From NCBI GenBank assembly GCA_026702745.1, contig JAPPBT010000016.1:1-52180 (forward strand): a stretch of 52,180 nucleotides of DNA, given 5' to 3'. Shown here in pieces: positions 41,844-50,990 of the stretch (the first letter of the stretch is position 1; each line of letters begins with the position of its first letter). The notes below the pieces were generated by a model. The model was not told where the DNA came from. It made no database searches and saw nothing but the letters and a program-made list of their open reading frames with translations. This DNA comes from Gemmatimonadota bacterium (GTDB lineage: Bacteria; JAAXHH01). Position numbers and translations under genes: made by a program.

Positions 41844-43661
41844 ATGCGATCGAAGATCTGCCTGTTGCTCCCTGCTTCTTTGGTGATGTTTGCCGTCGCC
41901 CTGGCGTCGGACGTTTCTTCCGATGGGCCCGGGCTGCCTGGCCCACATGAGTGGTCCGGTTCCTCCAATCACTCGCGGTCGCACGGAGCACCCGGTTCCT
42001 CAGAACGATCCGGGCCATCCGGGACGCCCGGCCAGGTAAACTCCGTCGGCGTGACGCTGCCTCCGGACGCCGCGCCGCCCTCCCTGCAGATCCTGCGCAC
42101 CTTCGAGCTGAACAACCGGTACATGGACCGGGCCACGTCATCTTACCAGAAGTCCTTCGGGTTCGCCCTGACGAACGAGCCCCTCAGCCGGGTCGACCGA
42201 GATTTCAACCTGGTGCCCGCCGCGGCCACCCACTGGGAGGTGACCGAAGACGGCCGGACCTGGATCTTCCACCTCAGGAAGGACATGGAATTCGGCGACG
42301 GCAAGCCCGTAACCGCCTACGACTACGCGGACACGTTCCGGCGTTGGGCGGACCCGGACATCGGCTTCGATTTCGAATGGTATTACCGGCCTATCAAGAA
42401 CTGGGGCGCTGTCGTCGCGCGCAAGATGCCGCTGGACTCGCTGGGCGTAGAAGCGCTGGACCCCCACACCATCGCTTTCACGACCACGCGGCCCGCGCCA
42501 TTCGCACCGCATTTACTCAACTACAGCTGGGTGACACCCACCCACCAGTTCGAAAAACACGGGGCCGCATGGTCCACCAGACCCGAAACCCACATCGGGT
42601 ACGGACCCTACCGGCTCAGGGAATGGACGATCAACGACCGCATCGTCCTCGAACCGAATCCCGTCTACCCCGGTCCCAGCACGCCCTACCTGGAGCGGAT
42701 CATCGCCCGGTTGTACAACGCCGCGGCCCAGCCGCCCTTTCTCGCATCCTACGAGGCGGGGGAGGTCGACTACGTCCTGTTGAACAATCCGGCCGAAATC
42801 AACCGGGTCCGGTCCGATACGGTGCTGCGACGCCACCTCAACACCTATACCAATTTCACCACGTACTATCTCTTCATGGATACCCGCGTTCCCCCCTTCA
42901 ACGACCTGCGCGTCCGCCAGGCGATCAGCCACGCCATCGACCAGCCGGCCATCATGAGATCCGCCCTCAAGGACATCGCGGTGCCTGCCGTATCCATGAT
43001 GCCGGCCGGATTCCCCGCCGCCCGTCCCGATTCGCTGGCACACATTCAACGGTACGATCCCGATAGGGCCCGGAAGTTACTCGCGGAAGCGGGTTATCCC
43101 GACGGCAGGGGTTTCCCGGAAATGTCCATGTGGTTGCGCGGCGAGGCCTACCTGAGGAAAGTGGCCGCCGAGGCCATTCAGGCCATGCTGAAGCAGAACC
43201 TGAATATCGAGGTCGAGGTGCTGAACGTGGAACGGAAGGTCTACACGGAAGCCATGAACGCCAAGGAAATCCCCTTTTCGATGATTGCCTATGGATGGGA
43301 CTACCTGGACCCCAGCAACCTGCTCAATCTGTGGCTGTCCCGCGGCCGCCATCCGTGGCGAAACGACCGGTTCGAGGAACTCGTCGAACAGGCCAACCAC
43401 CTGGTGGGCGATCCCGGCCGCCGAACCCAACTCTACCATGACGCGGAAGAGATCCTGGTCCGCGACGTGGGCGGCGTGTTCCTCTGGCACGACCTGGTCA
43501 ACGAGATGTGGCGGCCCTATGTCCGCGGCGAAGCCCTGGAACCGAACGAATCGGGATACAGGGCCTGGCGTGGAAACCAGATGCTGAACCTGATGACGAC
43601 GATATATATTACAGAGGAAGTATCCAGGGGAACGACGTCGCGCAGGCCGGCCGGACGCTGA
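41844..43661 (+). CDS. Peptide ABC transporter substrate-binding protein (family 5)
   Basis: The 605-residue protein has a signal peptide, a 40-residue Ser/Gly/Pro-rich linker (residues about 25-65), then a family-5 (OppA/DppA-type) binding fold. Landmarks are FELNNRYMDRA, the AATHWEVTEDGRTWIFHLRKDMEF peptide-binding region, RQAISHAIDQ and WRPYVRG. It is the first of two tandem paralogues. The linker is unusual and suggests a lipoprotein-like or surface spacer, although no lipobox is seen. The matching permease and ATPase genes are not beside it. Confidence 0.88.
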   Translation: MRSKICLLLPASLVMFAVALASDVSSDGPGLPGPHEWSGSSNHSRSHGAPGSSERSGPSGTPGQVNSVGVTLPPDAAPPSLQILRTFELNNRYMDRATSSYQKSFGFALTNEPLSRVDRDFNLVPAAATHWEVTEDGRTWIFHLRKDMEFGDGKPVTAYDYADTFRRWADPDIGFDFEWYYRPIKNWGAVVARKMPLDSLGVEALDPHTIAFTTTRPAPFAPHLLNYSWVTPTHQFEKHGAAWSTRPETHIGYGPYRLREWTINDRIVLEPNPVYPGPSTPYLERIIARLYNAAAQPPFLASYEAGEVDYVLLNNPAEINRVRSDTVLRRHLNTYTNFTTYYLFMDTRVPPFNDLRVRQAISHAIDQPAIMRSALKDIAVPAVSMMPAGFPAARPDSLAHIQRYDPDRARKLLAEAGYPDGRGFPEMSMWLRGEAYLRKVAAEAIQAMLKQNLNIEVEVLNVERKVYTEAMNAKEIPFSMIAYGWDYLDPSNLLNLWLSRGRHPWRNDRFEELVEQANHLVGDPGRRTQLYHDAEEILVRDVGGVFLWHDLVNEMWRPYVRGEALEPNESGYRAWRGNQMLNLMTTIYITEEVSRGTTSRRPAGR

Positions 43662-43755
43662 AGTTGGCTGATTGAGCGTTAACGGGACCGTGCTTGCGAC
43701 TTCACTCATCTACGTGTAGTTGCTCACGGCTTCACTCATCAGATCGGTCCGCTGC

Positions 43756-45540
43756 ATGGGCATGCCATCAAACATCAGAATACGGGGTATTCTCGCCTTC
43801 GCGGTTGTATTGACAGGTTCGGCGGCGCTCCTGTATGTCACGCTGTTGGGGGCCGCCGTAGCCGACCCATCCAGCCAGGATGGACCGGCTCAGGTCAATT
43901 CCGTGGGCGTCACGCTTCCCCCGGACGCCGCGCCGCCTGAGCATCAGCACCTGCGCACCTTCGAATTGAACAACCGGTTCATGGACCGGGCCGTTTCCTC
44001 TTACCAGAAAGTCTTCGGTTTCGCCATTACGAACGAACCGCTGACCCGGGTCGACCGGGACTTCAACCTGCTCCCCGCCGCGGCGACCCACTGGGAAGTG
44101 ACCGAAGACGGCTTCACGTGGATCTTCCATCTGCAGCGGGACCTGATTTTCGGCGACGGGCGGCCCGTAACGGCCTACGACTACGAGGCATCGTTCCATC
44201 GGTGGGCCGATCCGAAGACCGGGTTCGATTTCGAATGGTACTACCGGCCCATCAAAAACTGGGGAGATGTCGTGGCCGGCCGCATGCCCCTGGACTCGCT
44301 GGGCGTCGAAGCGCTGGACGAGCACACCATCGCCTTCACCACGACCCAGCCGACGCCCTACGCGCCGGAGCTTTTGAATTACAGCTGGGTGACCCCCACC
44401 CACCTGTTCGAGAAATATGGCCCGGCCTGGTCGACCCGGGCCGAGACCCACATGGGCAGCGGTCCCTTCCGGCTCAAGGAATGGACCATCAACGACCGCA
44501 TCGTCCTCGAGCCGAGTCCCACGTACCGGGGCCCCAACAAGCCCTACCTGGAACGCATCACGGCGCAACTCTTCAACGCCGCCGCTCAACCGCCGTACCT
44601 CGCAGCCTATGAAGCCGGCGAAGTCGACTACATCGTGCTGAGCAACCAGGCCGAAATCAACCGCGTCAAATCCAATCCCGCGTTGGAGGACCACCTGAAC
44701 ACCTACGTGGATTTCCAGACCTACTATCTACTGATGGATTCCTACAACCCGCCCTTCAACGACCGGCGGGTGCGCCGGGCCTTCAGCCACGCCGTAGATC
44801 AGGCTTCGCTCATGAGTTCGGCCCTGCGGGATATCGCGTTGCCGGCCGCCGCCATGTCGCCGCCGGGGTTTCCCGCAGCCAACTCCGAAGCGCTGGCTTC
44901 CATCCAGGCCTACGATCCGGTAATGGCGCGTAACCTCCTGGCGCAGGCTGGTTATCCCGATGGTGAGGGATTCCCGGCCGTGAGTATTTGGCTGCGGGGA
45001 GAAACCATCGTGCACAGCACGGCCGCCGAGGCGGTCCAGGCCATGCTGAGGCAGAATCTGAATATCGAGGTCGGGGTGCGGAACGTGGAAAGGAAGGTGT
45101 TTACGGAGACGATGAACGCCAAGGAACTCACCCTGGCGCTCATCCCCTACCGCTATGACTACGTCGACGCCAGCAACCTGCTCACGTTGTGGTTGTCGAA
45201 CGGCAGGCATCCCTGGCATAACGCGCGGTTCGAAGATCTGGTGCTTCGGGCTAATGTACTGGTGGGAGATCCGGACCGACGCGACGCGTTATACCAGGAA
45301 GCGGAGGAAATCCTTGTCCGCGACGTGGGCGGCGTGTTCCTCTGGCACACCCTGATCAATGAAATGTGGCGGCCCTACGTGCGCGGTGCGGCGCTGGAGA
45401 CCAACAAGTGGGGGTACAGGGCGTGGCGGGGCAACCAGATGCTGAATCTGATGCCGACCCTGTATATATCGGAAGAAGTCCAGGATGCGGCCCCGAAGAA
45501 AGAACCCACCGGCTTCTGGGACTGGCTGACCACCCGGTAG
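43756..45540 (+). CDS. Second tandem peptide-binding protein (family 5)
   Basis: The protein of about 594 residues is a close paralogue of the preceding one: both share QVNSVGVTLPPDAAPP after the signal region, the same AATHWEVTEDG and WRPYVRG blocks, and the same ends. The Ser/Gly linker is missing and the signal region is shorter. Start ATG 43756 is preferred; TTG 43720 and ATG 43762 are in frame. A 95-base gap with a short repeated CTTCACTCATC separates the copies. Two paralogues may bind different peptides or work as a pair. Confidence 0.88.
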   Translation: MGMPSNIRIRGILAFAVVLTGSAALLYVTLLGAAVADPSSQDGPAQVNSVGVTLPPDAAPPEHQHLRTFELNNRFMDRAVSSYQKVFGFAITNEPLTRVDRDFNLLPAAATHWEVTEDGFTWIFHLQRDLIFGDGRPVTAYDYEASFHRWADPKTGFDFEWYYRPIKNWGDVVAGRMPLDSLGVEALDEHTIAFTTTQPTPYAPELLNYSWVTPTHLFEKYGPAWSTRAETHMGSGPFRLKEWTINDRIVLEPSPTYRGPNKPYLERITAQLFNAAAQPPYLAAYEAGEVDYIVLSNQAEINRVKSNPALEDHLNTYVDFQTYYLLMDSYNPPFNDRRVRRAFSHAVDQASLMSSALRDIALPAAAMSPPGFPAANSEALASIQAYDPVMARNLLAQAGYPDGEGFPAVSIWLRGETIVHSTAAEAVQAMLRQNLNIEVGVRNVERKVFTETMNAKELTLALIPYRYDYVDASNLLTLWLSNGRHPWHNARFEDLVLRANVLVGDPDRRDALYQEAEEILVRDVGGVFLWHTLINEMWRPYVRGAALETNKWGYRAWRGNQMLNLMPTLYISEEVQDAAPKKEPTGFWDWLTTR

Positions 45541-45644
45541 GTCCCAGCGGGCGTCGCCAGCGAATTCGCGGGACGCGGCCTTCCTCGTCGTGACCTCACC
45601 TGATCCCCGGGACGCTCATCACCGAGTGCCAGGTCCGGTCCCGA

Positions 45645-46319
45645 TTACGCCGCGGCTTCCTGCACGATGCGCCCGTCGAAGAGACGGATGATCCGGTGGG
45701 CGTGGTCGGCCAGCGTCTGGTCGTGGGTCACCATGATGATGGTCGTGCCCGCCTCGTTGAGGCCGCTCAGCAGTTCCATCACCTCGGCGCCGTTGGCCGA
45801 GTCCAGGTTACCCGTCGGCTCATCGGCCAGGATCAGTTTGGGGTTGCCGATGACCGCCCGCGCCACGGCCACGCGCTGCTGCTGGCCGCCGGAGAGCTGC
45901 TGCGGGAAGTGGTTCCGGCGGTGGGGGATCTGCATGTGCTCCATGGCCGCGTCCACCCGCTCCTTGCGCTCCTGCTTCGAGGTGCCCAGATAGATCAGCG
46001 GCAGTTCGATGTTCTCGTACACGGTCAGTTCGTCGATCAGGTTGAAGCTCTGGAAGACGAAGCCGATGTTGGCCTTGCGCAGGTTGGCCCGCTGCCGCTC
46101 GGAGTGGCCGGACACTTCCTGGTCCAGGAAATGGTATTCCCCGCCCGAAGGGTTGTCGAGGAGGCCGAGGATGTTGAGCAGGGTGGACTTGCCGCAGCCC
46201 GAGGGGCCCATGATCGCCACGAACTCGCCCTGGTCCACGGCCATGGTCACGTCGTTCAGCGCCGTCGTCTCCACCTCTTCGGTCGCGTAGAGTTTCTTGA
46301 GATGCTCGGTCCTGATCAT
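45645..46319 (-). CDS. ABC transporter ATP-binding protein (MacB/LolD type)
   Basis: The 224-residue ATPase has Walker A GPSGCGKST, Q-loop FQSFN, signature LSGGQQQR and Walker B LILADEPTGNLD, with His in THD. The ETTALNDVTMAVDQGEF opening places it with MacB/LolD-type ATPases, which energise lipoprotein release or efflux across the envelope. GGGAG precedes the ATG by six bases. It follows the periplasmic adaptor gene by 23 bases on the same strand. No membrane permease gene follows here. Confidence 0.92.
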   Translation of the reverse strand: MIRTEHLKKLYATEEVETTALNDVTMAVDQGEFVAIMGPSGCGKSTLLNILGLLDNPSGGEYHFLDQEVSGHSERQRANLRKANIGFVFQSFNLIDELTVYENIELPLIYLGTSKQERKERVDAAMEHMQIPHRRNHFPQQLSGGQQQRVAVARAVIGNPKLILADEPTGNLDSANGAEVMELLSGLNEAGTTIIMVTHDQTLADHAHRIIRLFDGRIVQEAAA

Positions 46320-46342
46320 GGTTTGCTCCCGTATTGTGATGA

Positions 46343-47677
46343 TTACTGCAAGACCAATCTTTCCATGTCGCCGAAGTTGTCGTACATGGACGTGATGACC
46401 GTTTCGCCCTCTTCTAAGCCTTCGAGGACTTCGAAGTACTGGCTGTTCTGCCGGCCGAGCCGGATCTCCCGCCGCACGGCGAACTCGCCCGTGGGGTCCA
46501 GCACATAGATCCAGCGCCCGCCCGTCTTCTGGTAGAAACCGCCCCGGGGCACCTGCATGGCGTCGGCCAGTTCGCCCAGCGCGATGCGCACCTGCAGCGT
46601 CTGGCCGCGGCGGAGCCCCTCGGGCATGCCTTCGGGGAACACCATGTCCGCCTCGAACTGCCCCTCGATCACCTCGGGGTACACCCGGCTGATCACCAGG
46701 TCGTAGGTCCCGCCCGCGAAATCGAAGGACCCGGACTGGCCGGAGCGGATGCGGGCGATGTAGTGCTCGTCGATGGCCGCGCGCACCTTGAACTCGTCCT
46801 CCACGTCGATCTGTCCCAGCCGGTCACCGCCGGGCTTGGACTCGCCCACTTCGGCGATGAGCGAGGACAGGAGTCCCGTGATCGGCGCGCGGATCGTCAG
46901 GTTCTCCTCGTTCTGCTTGATGAGTTCCAGGTTCAGGCGCAGCCGGTCGATCGATTCCTCGAGCTGCTGGATCTGGATCGTCTGGAAAAGCGAGTCCTGG
47001 TGCAGTGTCTCGACGGTGACGTCCCGCCTGCGCGTAAGGTACTCCAGGTTGTCCTTTGCCTCGTCGTAGTCCTGCCGCGAGGTCAGTTCCGCCTTGAACA
47101 TCTCGTCCTGGCGCGCATGCTCCCGCTCGGCCTGGCGAAGCCAGTATTCGGTCTCCACCAGTCCGGCGCGCATGCTCAGGCGACGCTGCTCCATGGTCAC
47201 CCGCGTCTCCCGGAGCCGGTTCACCTCGCGGAAGAGCTCGGCTTCCCGCTGCATGACGCTGAGCTGCAGGTTGGCGTTGGACAGCCGCAGGATGGGCGTG
47301 CCTTCCTCGACGTGGGAGCCCTGCTCCACGTAGACCTCTTCCACCCGCCCGCCTTCCACGGCGTCCAGGTAGATCGTCGTAAGCGGCATCACCGCGCCCT
47401 GCTCCACGATGTATTCGAGGAAGGGGCCGTGGGTCACCGGGGCCAGGGTCAGCTTCTCGGCGTCCACGTTCAGCGAGGACGGATTGACGCTGAGCAGCGC
47501 GTAGGCCCCGAAGGCGATCACCGCTGCCGCCAGGCCGCCTAAGGCGATCCGGCGCGGCGTGAAGCGCTTCTTCTCGATCCGGCGGTCCATGGTGTTGTCC
47601 TGCTCACGCTGCCTTTCGGCGGTGAACATGCCCACCAGGCCCTTGGATGCTTCGCCGTTTTGACGCTTGTCGCTCAT
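46343..47677 (-). CDS. Periplasmic adaptor (HlyD/MacA-type) protein
   Basis: The 444-residue protein has one N-terminal helix (RRIALGGLAAAVIAFGAYALLS), the lipoyl half-motif GRVEEVYVEQGSHVEEGTPIL, long coiled coils (residues about 140-260) and a C-terminal barrel region (ADMVFPEGMPEGLRRGQTLQVRI). It links an inner-membrane transporter with an outer-membrane factor. With the ATPase gene it makes a MacA-MacB-like pair, but the MacB permease is not encoded nearby. The start is probably ATG 47677, though 47590 (MDRR) is possible. Confidence 0.9.
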   Translation of the reverse strand: MSDKRQNGEASKGLVGMFTAERQREQDNTMDRRIEKKRFTPRRIALGGLAAAVIAFGAYALLSVNPSSLNVDAEKLTLAPVTHGPFLEYIVEQGAVMPLTTIYLDAVEGGRVEEVYVEQGSHVEEGTPILRLSNANLQLSVMQREAELFREVNRLRETRVTMEQRRLSMRAGLVETEYWLRQAEREHARQDEMFKAELTSRQDYDEAKDNLEYLTRRRDVTVETLHQDSLFQTIQIQQLEESIDRLRLNLELIKQNEENLTIRAPITGLLSSLIAEVGESKPGGDRLGQIDVEDEFKVRAAIDEHYIARIRSGQSGSFDFAGGTYDLVISRVYPEVIEGQFEADMVFPEGMPEGLRRGQTLQVRIALGELADAMQVPRGGFYQKTGGRWIYVLDPTGEFAVRREIRLGRQNSQYFEVLEGLEEGETVITSMYDNFGDMERLVLQ

Positions 47678-47682
47678 GCGCT

Positions 47683-48714
47683 TTAGCCCAGAGTGGTCGC
47701 CATTACCCAGAATGGCTTGTCACCTACGTTATAATCCCGTAGCGGATGCAGGCTTCCGTCGGAGAGGTCCACGCGATAGGCCGTCATCACGCCCGCGGCT
47801 TCACCGGCACAATAGAGAAACCGGCCATCCGGATCGACGTTGAAGGACCGTGGACTGGCCGGAACCGAAACGTGCCCGAAGGCGCTCAGCGCGCCGTCGG
47901 CCGCAACGTCGTATCCCACGATGCTGTCATGCCCCCGGTTGGAGGCATAGGCCCACTTCCCGTTCTGGTGCACTTCCACGTGGGCAGTAGCCCCACCCTC
48001 CGCCCAGTCTTCGGGCAGGGTCGATACGTTCTGGAAGATCTCGAGGGTTCCGTGATCCGCGTCGAAGTGGTGGGCCGTCACCGTATTGCCCTGTTCGTTG
48101 ACGATGTACGCCACGTCACCGCCGGGCCGGAAGCAGATATGGCGGGGGCCCGTTTCATCGTCCGGAGGACTCAGTACCGGGGGTGCGTTAGGGGTCAGCT
48201 GGCCCGTTTCCGCGTCGAATCGAAACTGATTGGTCTTGTTGGTGGGACAGACGTGGGGGACGATCACGTACCGGTCCTCGACCGCCAGGCAGACGGCATG
48301 AGCCTTCTCGCCCGTGTTGATATACTGCACAAGCTCGCCGATCGCGCCGTCCCCTCCCAGCCGGTGCACGGTGATGCCGCCGCCCCCGTAGTATACCGTC
48401 AGCAGGAACCGGGCGCGACGGTCGGTAACGAGGTGCGCGGGGATCTCGATGCCCGTATCCACCTTGTTGACGAGGGAGAGTTCGCCGGAGTCCGTGTCCA
48501 GCCGGTAGGACGCGAGCGTGGTGGATTCCACGTGGGCGTTGTACATGAGATTGCCCGCCGGATGCAGGCACAGCGCCCCGGACGGACCGTGGGCGTCGCT
48601 GGTGGACCGCAGGGTCAGGGCGCCCGTCTCCCGGTCCTGGTCGTAAGCCTTCACCTGCTCGTCGCCGGTTAGCGAGACGAAAACAACGGTGCGTCCGGAC
48701 GGGGAATCAGCCAT
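47683..48714 (-). CDS. Lactonase family seven-bladed beta-propeller protein
   Basis: The 343-residue protein has repeated blades with SLTGDEQVKAYDQDRETG, GPSGALCLHPAG, GPRHICFRPGG, PRSFNVDPDGRFLYCAGE and similar turns, as in 6-phosphogluconolactonase (YbhE)/Pgl-like lactonases. These hydrolyse sugar-acid lactones. AGGAG precedes the ATG. It ends five bases before the adaptor gene's start. Its role may be the pentose-phosphate lactone step, or a lactone of the catabolic pathways. Confidence 0.88.
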   Translation of the reverse strand: MADSPSGRTVVFVSLTGDEQVKAYDQDRETGALTLRSTSDAHGPSGALCLHPAGNLMYNAHVESTTLASYRLDTDSGELSLVNKVDTGIEIPAHLVTDRRARFLLTVYYGGGGITVHRLGGDGAIGELVQYINTGEKAHAVCLAVEDRYVIVPHVCPTNKTNQFRFDAETGQLTPNAPPVLSPPDDETGPRHICFRPGGDVAYIVNEQGNTVTAHHFDADHGTLEIFQNVSTLPEDWAEGGATAHVEVHQNGKWAYASNRGHDSIVGYDVAADGALSAFGHVSVPASPRSFNVDPDGRFLYCAGEAAGVMTAYRVDLSDGSLHPLRDYNVGDKPFWVMATTLG

Positions 48715-48845
48715 GCTTTTCCGATCTCCTGTTTTTAGTTAAAGACTACCGTAACGGGTAAGACTTCAAAATATACTCCGAGGTTGCGTCCTCAAAGTGT
48801 ATTTTGGATTTAAGATGCCCGTCGCTGTTACCGTACCGCACGCCT

Positions 48846-48895
48846 GGCAGGGCGGCGGGCAGGGCGGCGGGCAGGGCGGCAGGCGGGGCGGGCAG
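48846..48895. repeat. G-rich 12-bp tandem repeat upstream of lpxB
   Basis: GGCAGGGCGGCG occurs in three near-exact copies (48846-48881) followed by a degenerate stretch to 48895. Runs of three and four G make a G-quadruplex possible. It lies in the leader of lpxB if TTG 48944 is the start. Confidence 0.8.
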
Positions 48896-48943
48896 AATCC
48901 AGCGGGCCTGGTACGCCGGGTTCAAACCGAGGAGTCGAAGCCG

Positions 48944-50305
48944 TTGCGGATTATGATTATCGCCGGCGAAGCGTCGGGTGAGATGCACGGAGCGGGAGTC
49001 GTGGCCGCGCTCAAGGCCAGGCGACCGGAAACCGATGTATTCGGCGTCGGCGGGGAACGCATGGAGCGGGCCGGCTGCGCGCTGGTCTACCACATCGAAC
49101 GCTTCTCGGTCATGGGTCTTACCGAGGTCGTCCGGCATCTGCCCTTCATTCGCCGGGCATTGCGGCGGCTGGACGGGCTCCTCGAATCCCGGCGTCCCGA
49201 CCTGGTCATCCTCATCGACTATCCCGACTTCAATCTCCGCCTCGCCCGCAAGGCGCGCAAGCGGGGCATACCCGTCCTATACTACATCAGTCCCCAGGTC
49301 TGGGCCTGGAGGCCGCGGCGGATCCACGCCATCGTGCGTAACGTGGACTGCATGGCCGTGGTCTTTCCATTCGAAGTGGAACTGTACGAGAAAGCCGGGG
49401 GTAACGTGGTCTTCGTCGGCCACCCCCTGCTGGAGGTGCTCGAAAGCAGGCAATCCAGGACCGAATTTTGCGAATCCGCGGGCCTCGATCCCGACCAACC
49501 GATCATCGGGATGCTGCCGGGCAGCCGTGTCATGGAAGTGGAACGCATGCTGCCCGCGATGGCGGGAACCCTGAAGTCCGTCCAGCAGGAACTACCCGGG
49601 ACCCAGGGCGTCATCGGACTGGCGCCAACCGTCTCCAGGACCGACTTGACGGCGTGTCTCGCGGGGAATGCGGACCTGGAAGAAGACGCAGGGAGGGTCC
49701 CCGTGGTGGAAGGAAGCACCTACGAGGTCATGCGCCACGCCGACCTGTTGCTCGTCACGTCGGGAACGGCAACCCTGGAATCCGCCTGCTTCGGCACGCC
49801 CCTGCTGGTCCTCTACCGCATGTCCCGCCCGTCCTGGTGGATCGCCCGCCGCCTGGTCAGCATACCGGACATCGGCCTGGTGAACGTGGTCGCGGGAAGG
49901 CGAATCGCTCCGGAGTTTCTCCAGGACGACGTCGAACCGGAATCGCTGTCGCCCGTGGTCATGGAGCTGTTGAAGGACCCGGCGAAACGGCAGGCCATGG
50001 CACGCGAACTCCGGGAAGTACGAAGCCGGCTGGGAACACCGGGCGCATCGTCGCGCGTCGCCGATCTGGCCCTGGACATGGCGGGCGGCACGGGCGAGCA
50101 TCAACCGGACGATGAGGAAAGCGGGCCGCTCGGGGAAAGTGGACCCCGCGAGGAAAGCGGACCGCTCGGGGGAAGTGGACCCCGCGAGGAAAGCGGGCCG
50201 CTCGGGGAAAGTGGACCCTGCGAGGAAAGCGGGCCGCTCGGGGAAAGTGGACCCCGCGAGGAAAGCGGACCGTGCGGGGAAGGGAAAGCCGATGGCGGGC
50301 ATTGA
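48944..50305 (+). CDS. lpxB: Lipid-A-disaccharide synthase LpxB with a repeat tail
   Basis: The 453-residue enzyme forms lipid-A disaccharide from UDP-diacylglucosamine and lipid X at the inner membrane. It starts with RIMIIAGEASGEMHG, where Glu replaces the usual Asp, and has VILIDYPDFNLRLA and PQVWAWRPRRI. VMRHADLLLVTSGTATLE supports GT19 membership. TTG 48944 has GAGGAG nine bases upstream; ATG 48797 would add a G-rich low-complexity stretch. The last 65 residues come from a 36-base repeat and are not part of the conserved fold. The stop overlaps the next gene by 14 bases. Confidence 0.88.
   Translation: MRIMIIAGEASGEMHGAGVVAALKARRPETDVFGVGGERMERAGCALVYHIERFSVMGLTEVVRHLPFIRRALRRLDGLLESRRPDLVILIDYPDFNLRLARKARKRGIPVLYYISPQVWAWRPRRIHAIVRNVDCMAVVFPFEVELYEKAGGNVVFVGHPLLEVLESRQSRTEFCESAGLDPDQPIIGMLPGSRVMEVERMLPAMAGTLKSVQQELPGTQGVIGLAPTVSRTDLTACLAGNADLEEDAGRVPVVEGSTYEVMRHADLLLVTSGTATLESACFGTPLLVLYRMSRPSWWIARRLVSIPDIGLVNVVAGRRIAPEFLQDDVEPESLSPVVMELLKDPAKRQAMARELREVRSRLGTPGASSRVADLALDMAGGTGEHQPDDEESGPLGESGPREESGPLGGSGPREESGPLGESGPCEESGPLGESGPREESGPCGEGKADGGH
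50117..50280. repeat. 36-bp tandem repeat at the lpxB 3' end
   Basis: Four copies of a 36-base unit start at 50117, 50153, 50189 and 50225, with a partial fifth. Each unit is itself two related 18-base halves (ESGPLG and ESGPRE in the lpxB frame). The unit has no stop in any frame, so the flanking reading frames run through it on both strands. Confidence 0.9.
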
Positions 50306-50951
50306 AAGCCCCGTATATACTCTGATCGGAAAACTGAGCGCCGGCGCCATTGGTCTGCTTGGAAGGTCGCTCACCATCCACAGGATCGGCGCGGAGTATC
50401 TTGAGCAAGCCCGGGAAGGCGGCGGGCAGGTGTTGTACGCCTTCTGGCACGAGGGCCTGCTGGTGGCCACCTATGCTTTTCGCCGGCAGGGAATTCAGGT
50501 ACTGGTGAGCCAGCACCGGGACGGTGAGTTCATTGCCCGGGCTATCGAGTGCATGGGATACGGGACCATTCGAGGATCGTCTACCCGGGGCGGAACGCGC
50601 GCCTTGTTCCGCATGGCGGCGGTCGGTGCGGCCGGAGACGACCTGGGGGTAACCGTGGACGGTCCCCGGGGTCCCCGTCTCCAGGTCAAACCGGGCACGC
50701 TGATCATCGCCGGGAGGTCCGGCCTGCCCATCGTGCCCTTCGCGGTCGCTTCGCACAAGGCGTGCTTGCTTTCGAGCTGGGACCGGTTCATGGTCCCACG
50801 CCCCTTTTCCAAGACGGCGATCGCCTTCGGAGAACCCTTGACCGTACCCGCAGACGCATCGGTCGAGCGTCTCGAACCCTACCGGGCCGAACTACAGAGA
50901 CGCCTGTTGGAAGCGAGGGAAACCGCCGGACGAAGCCTGGACGCGTCCTGA
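50292..50951 (+). CDS. DUF374 lysophospholipid acyltransferase-like protein
   Basis: The 219-residue protein has the DUF374 pattern: YAFWHEGLLVATYAF with a candidate catalytic His, LVSQHRDGEFIARAIE, GSSTRGGTRALFRM, DGPRGPRLQVKPGTLIIA and GLPIVPFAV. Members transfer acyl chains to lipid A or phospholipids in the membrane. ATG 50292 is the start; an upstream extension to 50112 is only the lpxB repeat in another frame. It overlaps the lpxB stop by 14 bases, showing coupling, and is followed 39 bases later by the KDO transferase. Confidence 0.85.
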   Translation: MAGIESPVYTLIGKLSAGAIGLLGRSLTIHRIGAEYLEQAREGGGQVLYAFWHEGLLVATYAFRRQGIQVLVSQHRDGEFIARAIECMGYGTIRGSSTRGGTRALFRMAAVGAAGDDLGVTVDGPRGPRLQVKPGTLIIAGRSGLPIVPFAVASHKACLLSSWDRFMVPRPFSKTAIAFGEPLTVPADASVERLEPYRAELQRRLLEARETAGRSLDAS

Positions 50952-50990
50952 TTACCCGGCAGATTCGTGACGAAGCGACAGGTCCCTGAC

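Noticed and set aside
45541-45600. GTCCC...GGGAC hairpin after the second binding protein
   Set aside because: The stem has a bulge and a long loop and is not followed by a T-run, so it is not a convincing terminator.
48797-48943. N-terminal extension of LpxB from ATG 48797
   Set aside because: It encodes a Gly/Gln-rich repeat stretch foreign to LpxB; a good ribosome site serves TTG 48944.
50117-50280. 36-bp repeats as a CRISPR array
   Set aside because: The units are contiguous with no spacers and lie within coding sequence.
50112-50291. N-terminal extension of the DUF374 protein
   Set aside because: It is only the lpxB repeat in another frame; conserved sequence starts near ATG 50292.
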